A stretch of 64,000 nucleotides of DNA, from the NCBI GenBank assembly GCA_011317545.1, contig WUJK01000005.1, positions 434,001 through 498,000 on the forward strand. Reading direction: 5' to 3'. The DNA is from Coniella vitis. Its lineage: Eukaryota > Ascomycota > Sordariomycetes > Diaporthales > Schizoparmaceae. Below the pieces are notes generated by a model. The model ran no database searches. It was not told the origin of the DNA and was given only the letters and a program-made list of their open reading frames with translations. This document shows positions 54,007-64,000 of this stretch, in pieces (the first letter of the stretch is position 1; each line of letters begins with the position of its first letter). Both the position numbers and the translations under genes were made by a program.

Positions 54007-56515
54007 CTACTGGGCTTGTCTGTTCATAAAGATCCGAGGCGCGCCGTTACCCCCATTGAGCGGCACCTGCGCGTACGCCACCTTTGCACCGGCAGCACTG
54101 TTCGCATCGACGTTCGTCGCGACATCCTCTGACGCCAACTCCTGCACATCAAGCGTGATGGTGTTGTTGACAGCCTCTACATGACGGTAGTATAGCTGTT
54201 CCTGAGGAGTGGCATCCAGGGACCCGCCGTTCGCATCGGTAAAGCCACCAAAGCTAAAGACCTGGTCTGTGGAGCCGTAGCCAGAGCTCACAGTGTCATC
54301 AGCATACTCAAAGTACCAGGCAGTGCCGTCCTTGGTCGTGTTGGATAGCGAGCCCGTAAAGCTCTTGCCATCAACAGCAAAGGCCTCCAGACCATCAGGA
54401 TACACAGCAGCGCCTGCAACGTAAATATCCTCCCCCTGGATCAGTCGCGCGTACAGCGTCAGGTTGCCCTCCGTCGAGTACGAAATGCTGGTATTGCACC
54501 ACAGGGGCCAACTGTACTGGTAGTGGTAGTCGGCGCCCGCGACCGAAGCCGCTGTTGTACCTGCAGCATCGTCACCGTTGGTCACGAAGTCGTTGATCTG
54601 GCCGTAGCCCTCGGCCCAGATGTACCCCTTGTTGCTGTAACTCAGGCTTTGGGTCCAGGTGACGGTGGTGTTGGACGACGACGAGCTGTTGCCCGCGGGC
54701 GAGATGGCTGCCGTGACGGTAAAGGATCGCGAGACAGCAACGTCGTAGGTGAGTGTCTCGTTGACGGTACCGTTGGACGATGTGGTGAGGCTCTGTGAGA
54801 CGGTGATTTCAGGGCTGGGCGCAAGGACTGTCGGCGCAGAACCGGTCGTAACGCTGTCTTCTTCGCCCAACCACACAAAGATCTTGCCAGTCACATACCA
54901 GCTGCTGCCGACTGTCTGCGTCACCGTCGCCTCGGAGCCGCCGTCATCCGATAGACCGGCGACGTAAATGGTGAAGGTGTGGTTGTTACCGTCCGAGAGC
55001 AGGCCCAGCCACGGGGTGATGTCAATCTCGTGCTCCTTGAGGTCAAAGGCATCAGGGCCAACAACAGGCCTATGCAAACTGGGTACAACACCGCCGGTAA
55101 AGACAACGGGGAATGGCCAATCGACGCCAGCGAGCTGGCCGTCAATGTAGACCTGGACCTCGCGCCAGGGGCTATAACCGGGGAATGTGCCAGCGGTGGC
55201 CTCGAAAGCCGAGACGTCGGATTCAAGCACGTTGCTCCACCAGAACTCCTCGTTGCTCTGGCCGTTGGCTGCTACGGAGAAGACAGCGCGCCGCGCGTTG
55301 CGTGGGAAGGCAATGGTGTTGGTGGCGTTGTCGGCTGGCAGAGTGAACTGGCTAACACCATCCGCGGCCGACTTGCGCGCCGAGATGGGAATGATGAGGT
55401 CTGCGGGCGCTGCAGTCGCAACGTCGACACTGTCGTCGTAGAAGAATGTCGCCGTCAGGGTGCTGTTGTAGTCGCCAGTGTAGACGTCTGTGATGAGGTT
55501 GCCGAGGTCAAAAATGAGCTTCTGTGGCTCGCGCCACAGCGAAAGAAACTCGGTCATATCCTTGAGATATGTCCAGCGGATTCCTGGGGCCGATGTCGGC
55601 TCTGCTGTCGAGGTGCGCCAAATCTCCGTGTCGTTGAAGTAGACGAGGGCGAGGCGGTCGTACTGGCGTCCTTCGGAGACGACAGTGAAATTGATCGTGA
55701 CACGGTTGAATTCACAGTCTGGAGGAGTATAGGTGCCTGGTTGTGCGCGTTAGTGTGGCGTTCCGGCTTGTGTGGTGATCTTGTTCTTCTTTTTCATTTG
55801 ATCTTGGAATCATGGACTTACCAATGTATGGCTCGCCATAACTATAGGCAAAGACATAGTCCATCAACACGACCTCGCAAGAGTCCTTGACCTCACCGGC
55901 CTCGCCGTTGCTCTCACCACTGTCGAGTGTTGCGCCGCTGGGCGTCAAGACAGGCTGGTGCACCTCAAAGTCCACCAGCACGGTGCCAGTGGCGCTCTCG
56001 CTGGCCGCCGTGGACGTCGCCGTCACGCGCGTTGTTGGACTCGATGTCGACGCAGACTGCCGCTGCGCCGCCATGCCAAGGCCATGCTTCTGCTGTCGTC
56101 GCAGCAGCTCCGTGCCGGGGGCAACATGCTCGGCCACATGGCCGTCTTTGGGGAGAGACAGGATGGGGATCTTGGCAAGCCCAGAGGGTGACAGAATCAC
56201 GTCTGCAGCGGGCCCCTTGTCGTCTAGTTGCGCGATCTCATGGTGGTGTGGCTGGTGGCTGGTGGCAGCTCCTGTGTGCAGCATACCACTGTGGTTGCAG
56301 AAACCTTTGGTCACGACGACCACGAAGCTAGCCAAGATGGCTGTGATCACAAGGCCTCCGGCGAGGGTTGTGCGCAGACTTCCTCGCTTGGTGGCGGTGG
56401 TCGTGGTCGTCGTCGTCGCCCTCGCGCCTTCTTTGCTGCCAATCAGCGCCCCCTCCGCTTCCACTCCGGCCTGGCTAGACCACCCCAAGAGGGTCTGTTT
56501 CTCTTCTTGCATCAT
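54007..56515 (-). CDS. membrane-anchored PNGase A-like peptide N-glycanase
   Basis: Exons 56515-55822 and 55736-54007 (intron 85 bp, GTAAGT...ACCAG), 807 residues. The start is the first of two adjacent ATGs (MMQEEK). There is no cleavable signal peptide. Residues 1-45 are cytosolic and include a run of seven Thr, and about 53-70 form a signal anchor (AGGLVITAILASFVVVV), giving a type II topology. Residues about 75-190 are a low-complexity stem. The enzyme region starts near residue 195 with VLVDFEVHQPVLTP and continues through TYTPPDCEFNRVTINFTVVS, GREY-like QYDRLALVYFNDTEIWRTST, and SLWREPQKLIFDLGNLI. It ends in beta-rich sequence with many N-x-S/T sites. These features match the PNGase A family (peptide-N4-(N-acetyl-beta-glucosaminyl)asparagine amidase A), which removes N-glycans from glycopeptides in the secretory or extracellular space. 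Confidence 0.85.
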
Positions 56516-58792
56516 TTTTGTTTTCTTTTCTTTTTTCAACTGAAGGCTTCTGGGGGAAAGGGGATGTGAGAGAGTTGGACCGAGCCCCGTGAAGAGCAAA
56601 AAAGAAGACCCACTCTCTCTCTCTCACTCACACACACACACACACGCGCGCGCGCGCACACTGTCAAAACATGAACCGTGGTTTGAGGAGATTCTCGATT
56701 GTGTATTTCATGGACGGGGGGGAAAAGGGCCAAAAAGGCGACGCTGCCCTCCTTTTTATGTACAGAGGGGAGAAGGGGTATGTATGTATGTGTGCGTGGG
56801 TGTGTACTATGTATGCATGTATCTACGGTAACTACATATTTGGGGGGTAACGACGTTTTTTGCCGGTTCCTAGCCTGCAGGAAGAAGGGGGATTTAGATC
56901 GGCATTTTTTTTTCTTCTTCTCTTTGTTTTCGTCGACAGGTAAAAAAGAAAGAAAGATATAGATAGATAGATAGAGATGGATAGATAGACCCAGTTTAAC
57001 TTCCCCTTTCCCCTGGCTGTTCGTTATCTCAAGCAATGCTCTCCCTCTCTCTCTCTCGTTTTGTGGTCGTATCTGCTCGGAACACATGGGTTGATTTGGG
57101 GAGGGAGGGGGAGGGAGGTTTATCCGTTTAAGGAAAGTACTTGTGTGTTTGATTGCGACGTTGTCTTTTTTTTCTTCTTCTTTTTTTGGTGGCTCAAGTT
57201 GACGTATGTCTGTCTGTCTATACGTACATATGTGTGTTTGTATACATATATGGATTAGTATCGACTTGACGGGCGGTGGTCAATATATATATAGTATTTT
57301 TAATCAATCGTGCATCAAGACAAGCGACTTGAAAGCTGAGAATGAAAAGATGAATCGGACGGACGAGTGGTGTGTAACGTGTACGGACGGGGAACAAATT
57401 GAAAGAGCTGCTTGCTGCCCCTGGGTCTGTCCCGGGGGGGGGGGGGTGGATGCAGGAAAACGCAGGAATATTTTTTATTTAATTTTTTACATTATTACTA
57501 TGGATATATATGTAGTAAAATGAGAAAAAATGGCGAGCAAGAGAAAAAAGTAAAAGGAAAAGAAAAGGAAAGGAGAGGCCAGTTCAGTTAAAAAGGTAGC
57601 AAGTAAAATATGATGATTTGGAGGGCAGCGGCTATGTTTGTATCCTGGGCTCGACAGTTTTACAGTTTTATTGTTTTTTTTTTAAGTAATCTATCTGTTG
57701 ACCAAACAATGGACGTGTGTACTGCACGTTTTTTTTAGGAAGGATGAGTTGGGGATTGAATAGCACTTTTTATGTTAGCAAGTTTCGGTTAGACAACCCA
57801 ACCAAAAAAAAAAAAAAAAAAACAAAAAAAAAAAAAACAAAGAGAGAGAGAGTCGAGAAAGAGAGTATTGATTTCAATTTCGGAATACACGGCAGTCCAG
57901 AGGGAAAAGAGAGGGGCATCACAAGTCCCAAGGATTGCCCACCTGCAAGCGAGTTGGGAAATACACCAATGGGTATCAAGAGAGAGTCCCACCAGACAAT
58001 CGGTTCTAAGGCTGAATGAGGGAGGTGAGAAGGGGGAAAAAAGAAAAGAGGAGATGCGAGAGCTCAGGGGGCGCTGTGATTGGTGGGGGTTTGAATTGGG
58101 GGGAGGGGGGGGGGAGAAGAGAACAGGTCACTTTTTTTTTTTTTTGGTGCATAGATAGTAGATTGCTGGAGATTGTGGGGATTGGAAGATAATCTGTACT
58201 ATGATGTATGTTTGGGGGGGGGGGGTGACGAGGGGCGGCACGAGGGTAACGCAGTAGTAGTATTTGTGGCTACCGACCTTCAAGAAGGGGAATTTGAATC
58301 AAGGATATAGACTTCAGATACTGTGGCATGCTGGGGCGCGTGCCTGGCGAGGACAGGATGTAACGTGAGGAGGGTGAATGCGAAAATATGATAGTACACA
58401 TATTTCCATGTCTTGTCGAGATCGTCTGCAAAAAATTGGGCCACCCCTGGGGGCAGCGTTGTATATATTATATAAACCAAGTTTTTTGTGGACGCGACGT
58501 GCCGACATCACAACGAGCGGGGGAGTGTGGCGAGGCGAGCGTTGCAACTAGTATAGATGGTAATAAGTTCTGAAAGAGAAAGGAAAGAAAAGGCTCGAAA
58601 ACAGTGACGAGCTTTTTGCTCGGCTTTGCTTTTTTGCTTTTGCTTCTTGCCATGTTTTGCAGTGTGTATGTCTCTATATATATATGGGCTTTTATCTATT
58701 ACCTTTACCTTTAATGTTGCTCATCAACTCAACAAGTTAACGAAACTAGCAAGTACTTGTTGCACTCCCACATCCTCTCTTGAACACACATA

Positions 58793-58837
<45 letters not shown>

Positions 58838-59066
58838 GAAGAAGAAGAAAAAAAGCCGTTGTCTCTTCCGAGGATATACAAAAGTACTGTGTTAAAACAA
58901 CCGACTTTGGTCCTCAAGTGTACTTCGCTTTTCCTTTCAAGAGAGAGCACCTTTCTCTTTGCATGGAATGAGAAGTAAAAGGCGAAATCAAATATACTAA
59001 CGTACAGTAACTTAGCGACATTATCATGGTGCAAAAATTCTCAACATCTCAAAAATAAGTACCACC

Positions 59067-59103
<37 letters not shown>

Positions 59104-61548
59104 CCGCTGCAACTATAGGGGATGGAATGCAAATCCGTTCCTACACTTGCATGCATTAGTACCAAGAGTCTAGGAAGTAAATTCATCGCTACATACTATG
59201 ACATAAGCCGTTGATGATGCATTCGCACGGTACAGGTTATAGGTTACACATCACACGAGTGTAAGCACTATTGAAAACCTATCTGATCATAATCAACAAG
59301 GCGATGGCATGCTAACCAACAACCAAAAAAAAAAAAAAAAAAAAAAGCATTTCCCAAACAAAGGACAGACTAGACCTAAATCAACCAACACTATACTAAA
59401 ACGCGCTCTGTTGATTGATTCATTGATTGACTTGACAGGTCACTTACTTAACTGCTTCTGGTTCCTCGGGAGCTAAATCCCCCCCTCCCTCCCTCCTTCC
59501 TTTTCGATGGCGCTGCTGCCAGGTTAACCTGAGATCGTACCAAAGTCTGCTCTAGCTTCAACGGAGCGAATCCTCCTAACGTACTTATGTGCAAGGTTTC
59601 AATAGTAAAGAGAGAAAGAAAGCCCCCCCCCCTTCCTCTCCCCCCCCAAAAAAAGGAAAAAGAAAACGGTGCAGTATCACGATCTGGTTTAGTGGCAGAC
59701 TGGGGGTTTGTGTGAGACCAGTGAGTGAGTGCCATGAAGGATAGCGTTTTAAAAACAAAAATAGAAAAAAAAGGAAAAGAAAAAGAAGGAAAAAAAAAAA
59801 AAAGGTACACAAAGTGATTGATTTTGTTTTCCGCTTTCTCTTTGTATACTAACTATATAGCATAGTTCACACAGCCCCCTCGATTTCTATTGCACATGCT
59901 ACTAGAACAACCTTGAGTTTCTCCCGCAAATGTACAAGGTAAAGTAAACAAGCAAAAAGTAAAGCAAATGGCCCGTATGACTTGCCCTCCCCCTCCCCCA
60001 CCCCCCAAAAAAATAAAAAAAATAAAAAAAAATAAAAAATAAAAAAATAAAAACAAAAAACAAAAAACAAAAAAACCACACAGAGTATAGCGATCCATCG
60101 CAACGTACGGACAATTGCATGGGAGAAAGTGGCCGGGGGGATGCCCGCGCGGGCGGCTACCCGCTGCCTTTTGGTGTTCCTTGTCCCGTATTTTACCGTT
60201 GCGATTACAGTGGTAGAATACACAAGTTTGCCCTGCTGCCGTTTCCCAGGTAGCTAGCTACAAGTCAAGTCTTTCAATTTTTTCAATTTTTTATTTTTAT
60301 TTTTGCCGCTCCTCTATTTTCTTCTTCTTCTTCGTGTCTTCTGCACTGGGAAATAAACTTTTTTTGTTTTTCTTTTCTCTTTTCCCCTTCATGGAACGAG
60401 TGCAGGTACCCACATATGTGAAGCTGGTGGGAAGCAACGCTGGGAATGGCTGACACAATGGTAGAAAGTTTAAAATGTGAAGAGGGAAAGAGAAAAAAAA
60501 AAAAGTCTCACATAAGGTTTTGGGATTGAGGGGCGATGGGGGTGTTCTTTTTGTTGGCTTCCTTGCTTTCTTTCTTTTTTTTTTTTTTTTTTTTCCTTCT
60601 CTGTTTTCTGGGTCTGTGTTGCTCTGCTGTTTGTTGGTTGCCACTTGCCGATGTCGTATTGAGAACCAACATTCAAAGTTTATATAGTGCCCTGGGGCGA
60701 CAGTCAATCAATCAATCAATTAGGGTCAGTGAGTAAGTCATAGTTAAGTCACAAAAAGCTTAAAAAAAATAAACCCCCCCCCCCCAAAATTGCGCGAGCC
60801 AGGTCACCAAAAGGGACTTGCCACAGTAGACGACATGGTGAATGGAATCATGTTGAAATAGCAATGATGAAATTTGATTTTGGGATCAACAACAAAATAG
60901 GAGGGTATCAGCAACCGAGTACGACGACGCCCTTGTATGTACAATGCTAAATCGAACACCACAAAAGCAAAATAAACAACCAATAACAGATAGGCTCTGT
61001 ATCCCTGATGCCGTACACACTCTTCTCTTCTTGCCTTCGCTTGCTCTGTAACTCTGTTTCTCTCGCTTCCAATCCCACTATTGAAAAAGTGAGAAGGCTG
61101 TGCAGGCTGCAGCCAGCCCGATTAGCCTCATGTATATCCACCTTGTCCAGAACCAATGACTCCATTTATAAGAAGACGAAAGAGGAAAAAAAAAAAAGAC
61201 AATCCCCCCCATCCCCCAGCCCCCCCCTTCCAAAAAAAAAAAGGAAAAAAAGCAAGATAGAAATCAAGCCAACAACCCCATGTTTAAACTCCGCCAGATG
61301 CTGATGAGATGAGGACCGCAGTCGTGGATAGATAAGATGTATATGTGTGTGTGTGCATATGTATGAGTGTAAAGAGGAAGGTACGTTATGCGCGCGGTGG
61401 TAGATCATGTTGATGTGCGGATTCCGAACCCGAGCTGCGCAAGTTGGTGTGATGTGGCTGTGTCGGAGCCTCCAGGGTGTGGATAAGGTGTGGCTCACAT
61501 CCGCCGCAGCCCAACCCTTGCTGCATCATCAAGAAAGGAAGGCCTCGT
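56516..61548. other. 5-kb gene-poor, low-complexity region
   Basis: Dense in oligopurine and homopolymer tracts: a CA/CG alternating stretch (56624-56656), G runs (57430-57445, 58212-58222), A runs (57806-57835, 59068-59102 with 35 A, 59324-59346), GA repeat (58793-58836), A/T-rich stretch 60006-60075 and poly-C (60774-60785). Frames here are mostly translations of these tracts. I find no domain, no tRNA and no consistent splice structure. Confidence 0.5.
59068..59102. repeat. 35-base poly-A run
   Basis: The longest homopolymer in the window. It is not flanked by an obvious retrogene or target-site duplication. Confidence 0.9.
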
Positions 61549-62091
61549 CTAGGCGCGCGGAGCGTCCCAATACCTTCTCCGCGCGTCGGCCGCCAGCTCG
61601 TTGTCCGTGAAGCGGTGCTGGAAGAAGTTGAAGACGGCAAACTCGTGCGTGCTCATGACGTAGCTCTTGGGGCTGTCGAGCACGCGTTTCCAGATCTGCG
61701 CCAGCGCCGACTCGAGGATGCCGCACACGGCAGGGTAGAACTCGACGTCGGGGTGGTCGCGGGCAAACTCGAGGACCTCGGCGACCATGGAGGGGTCCAT
61801 GGCGCTCGTGTCGACCGGGAGCGTGAAGCCGGGCGACGACAGGCACGAGGCGGTGGCCGCGCTCCTGCTGGTGGTGGCTTGTGCTTGTGCCATGGCGGGC
61901 GAGTGCTGGGCCGAGGCGGGCGGCGAGAGTGTCCACGAGACGGGGCCCGATGTCTCTGTGTCGGCGGTCGAGGGTCTGGACTGAGGGCTGGGAGGCGTGT
62001 AGAGGTTGGGGTGGCTGGGCAGCCGGTGCAGAGGAGCACCCATGGTATCGAGAGAGAGTTGCGTGGGCTTTGGCGCAATGAGGGAGAGCAT
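61549..62091 (-). CDS. small protein of unknown function with conserved-looking C-terminus
   Basis: Single exon, 180 residues, ATG at 62091 (MLSLIAPKPTQ). Residues 1-95 are Pro/Ser/Thr/Ala-rich and disordered. The C-terminal 80 residues look folded and helical: MVAEVLEFARDHPDVEFYPA, then GILESALAQIWKRVLDSPKS and VFNFFQHRFTDNELAADARR, ending YWDAPRA. I recall similar tails in other filamentous fungi, without a known function. There is no signal peptide or membrane helix. The frame remains open upstream through a TA/CT microsatellite leader (about 62164-62325), which is more likely 5' UTR than coding. Confidence 0.65.
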   Translation of the reverse strand: MLSLIAPKPTQLSLDTMGAPLHRLPSHPNLYTPPSPQSRPSTADTETSGPVSWTLSPPASAQHSPAMAQAQATTSRSAATASCLSSPGFTLPVDTSAMDPSMVAEVLEFARDHPDVEFYPAVCGILESALAQIWKRVLDSPKSYVMSTHEFAVFNFFQHRFTDNELAADARRRYWDAPRA

Positions 62092-62164
62092 GGTGTGGCT
62101 GTTGTGGGTTCTGCGGTGTTGGTTGCAAGCCTCGAGACAGTGGCGAGTGTTGCTGGGAGAGAGA

Positions 62165-62201
<37 letters not shown>

Positions 62202-64000
62202 GGACTGTGGTGGAGTGTGTGCGTGTGTGTGAGTGTGTAGGTGTGTGGAGGGATGTAAGAAGTGAGAAGAGGAGGAGGAGGAGGAGGAGGAGGAGGAAGA
62301 ACAAGAGATATAAAAAAAAGAACAAGATGTATTAATAACAGTGGATGTCGGGCCAGCAGCGGTGAAACGAGCAACGGTAAGACCGTGTGTGTGGTGTGGC
62401 TTGCCTTGCTTGCAGTGTCTGTCCTGGATCCGATGGCTGGTGGCGAGTAACGACGAGGGCCAACGTGCTTGCTTGATATACCCAGGAAATGGGGAAGCGG
62501 ACAAGGTCTCGGCCTTCGCTCTTTTCAAGAATGCCAGTCTCAGCCAAAAAGGCAAAAGCAACAGCAGCAGCAGCAGCAACAGCCACAGCCACCAGCTTGG
62601 TCCTTTTGCTCAGATGATGGGCAGGATCGTCCAGGCAGACCAGCCGGAAAGATGGCCCAATTCGGCTCGCACTCCCCTGGCAGGCCTTATAAGGTTGCGA
62701 AGGGCAGGGCGCGCCAGTGTGTGCCAGGCAAGCGTCGACTGTCAGGCGGCTCACAGGGAGGGACGTCTGCGTGGAAAGATGATAAGCCGCGGTGGGGAGG
62801 GGCCCAGCCGCCAAGGGGGGTCGTTCCAGATGGGAATGGTCGGGAATAGCGTGCGCGCGCGCGGTGGAGCCGCAGCCCATGTAATATAACAGAATTGGAA
62901 GCAATGTACCGAGATGTGATGGGCAGCGCGCGGGCACGAGCGCGGGCACGGGCACGGGGCACGGGCACAAGCACGAGCACGACGAGCACGGCCCAGGCCA
63001 GGCAAGGTGGAGGGGCTGGAGAAGGAGAAGGAGAAGGAGGAGGCCGCAAAGCAGGACGGTGACTAATATGTGCAAGTATGCTGTGATGTCTGTCGTGTTG
63101 CAGCCCCCGAATGAGGCACGCTTCTACATAGTACAGTAATACAGTGGCTCTGCCACCAGGCGCTCGCTGCAAATCCAAGAAGCAAAGCTTATCCCGCCTC
63201 TTGGAAAGGGAAGCAAAGAAAGGGCTCCTTCGCGGCCGTGGTAAGGACATGCTTGCGGTCGCGTCCTTTTACACTTTTCTTGGGCGCTTCCATACTATGT
63301 AGTCATTCGCAGCGTCTGCACTACGATCGATCTGTGTACACAGTACACATGGCCGGGCCAGTTTTGCCCCAGGAGCCTCCTTTCTTCCGCGGTGCTGGCA
63401 TGTACCTGTACCAGCTTCCAGGGACTGTGTACACACTGTAGTACTGTGTACAAAATACTATGTACTCCTCCTGCTGCGCTCCACTGCGGCACCATCCCGC
63501 CACACACGTTCCAGCGCTCCATTGCCATGTACTACCGTGACTATGACAGCGCTGCACGGTACATCTTTGCCCCGTTCAGACCCCCGTCCCGCTCTCAGGA
63601 CTCCCGCATCGACCAGAATCCCGGATTGGCTGGGGTGCCCTGTACTGGCTCAGTAGGCCCAACGACGAGTGCGGGTCCCTGGCGTGACTGGCCCGAGCAT
63701 GGGGAGGTACCGCGGTACTTTGCTTTCCACGCTGCACCGCACTACAGCGGGGGTAGTGCGTACACGGTAAAGGGATGGCCTATACAAGGGGGGGGTCTGC
63801 TTCGCAAGCGCACCCAGGACATAGCATTCCCAAGTCCCCGGAACGCGCCCTTTGCCGAGTGGCGTGCAAAACTCTATGTACATAGTCAACGCTCTGGCTT
63901 GTCTCAAAAGAGATACCGACTCATGCCCCGTCTTGTTGCTGTCTGTTAGATTCCCAATTGGGACTCGGTATGGACTCCGAGCCCTTTTGCAACCTGCGAG
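62092..64000. other. 3' edge, no gene recognised
   Basis: Starts with the TA repeat leader (62166-62200) and an AGG repeat (62270-62296) upstream of the gene at 61549. The rest is GC-rich, with overlapping long frames on both strands caused by composition, a GCACGAGC/GGGCACG-type repeat at about 62930-62995, and the densest cluster of GTAC-containing words in the window (63125-63135, 63293-63302, 63330-63475, 63874-63885). No domain recognised. Confidence 0.45.

Noticed and set aside
59068..59102. Poly-A run as evidence of a retrotransposon or retrogene
   Set aside because: No coding remnant, no target-site duplication and no element body next to it were seen.
61653..62579. 308-codon minus-strand frame rich in Thr, Pro and Ser
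   Set aside because: It is a phase-shifted reading of the 180-residue protein plus its microsatellite leader. The phase with ordered helices was preferred.
62332..63250. Overlapping 180-250 codon frames on both strands near the right edge
   Set aside because: They arise from GC-rich repetitive DNA (GGGCACG-type repeats) and are open in several phases at once.

Overview
This window is nuclear DNA from a filamentous ascomycete fungus, most likely a Sordariomycete and possibly Hypocreales. The evidence is eukaryotic gene structure: short GT-AG introns (mostly 50-190 bp) with CTAAC/CTGAC-like branch sites, CA-rich 5' leaders, monocistronic genes on both strands and a nuclear tRNA. Several proteins are of fungus-restricted types (ULD-type ubiquitin-like protein, MIM2-like, MGR3-like, AAA ATPase with a DUF7025-like region, C2H2 factors with an NEWKRH/NDWKRH signature). 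The placement below Ascomycota is inference from family resemblance only. Exon coordinates were built by hand from splice sites, reading phase and family resemblance; nothing was aligned to a database.

Layout. 0-9 kb: a small secreted, probably GPI-anchored protein (+), ribosomal protein eS24 (-), an intronless AAA+ ATPase (+) and a class I haem peroxidase ending in AKL (-). 9.8-12.7 kb: an EFM3/FAM86-type protein-lysine methyltransferase (+) converging on a ubiquitin-like-domain protein (-). 14.5-22 kb: two same-strand C2H2 zinc-finger genes; the second is a six-exon, 858-residue protein that simple ORF calling would split. 24.7-29.4 kb: a small Cys-rich protein (+), a Dap1-type cytochrome b5 haem protein (-) and an MGR3-like inner-membrane TPR protein (+), the last two divergent. 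36.7-37.7 kb: a bZIP factor (+). 43.6-52 kb: a CE8 pectin methylesterase (+), a five-exon mitochondrial protein of unknown function (-), eIF2-beta (-) divergent from a MIM2-like outer-membrane import factor (+), and a MARVEL-domain protein (-). 53.6-56.5 kb: tRNA-Thr(AGT) and a membrane-anchored PNGase A-like amidase (-). 61.5-62.1 kb: a small conserved-looking protein of unknown function (-).

Roughly half the window is non-coding by this reading. The largest gaps are about 29.4-36.7, 37.7-43.6 and 56.5-61.5 kb. They hold microsatellites, long A, G and C runs and oligopurine tracts, but no convincing genes. No transposon, rRNA gene or CRISPR array was seen. Mitochondrial or translation housekeeping is the main functional theme (MGR3, MIM2, the 221-residue protein, eS24, eIF2-beta, EFM3, tRNA-Thr). 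No biosynthetic gene cluster or defence island is visible.

The most unusual non-genic signal is a dispersed motif, TACTATGTA or its reverse complement TACATAGTA. I count 12 exact 9-mers by eye, almost all intergenic, including a perfect 16-bp palindrome at 34522-34537. The most interesting protein-level points are the hidden 858-residue zinc-finger protein with a C-terminal Cys/His tail, the AKL (peroxisomal-type) end of the haem peroxidase, the spliced-on mitochondrial presequence of the 221-residue protein, and a large insertion inside the ubiquitin-like domain.
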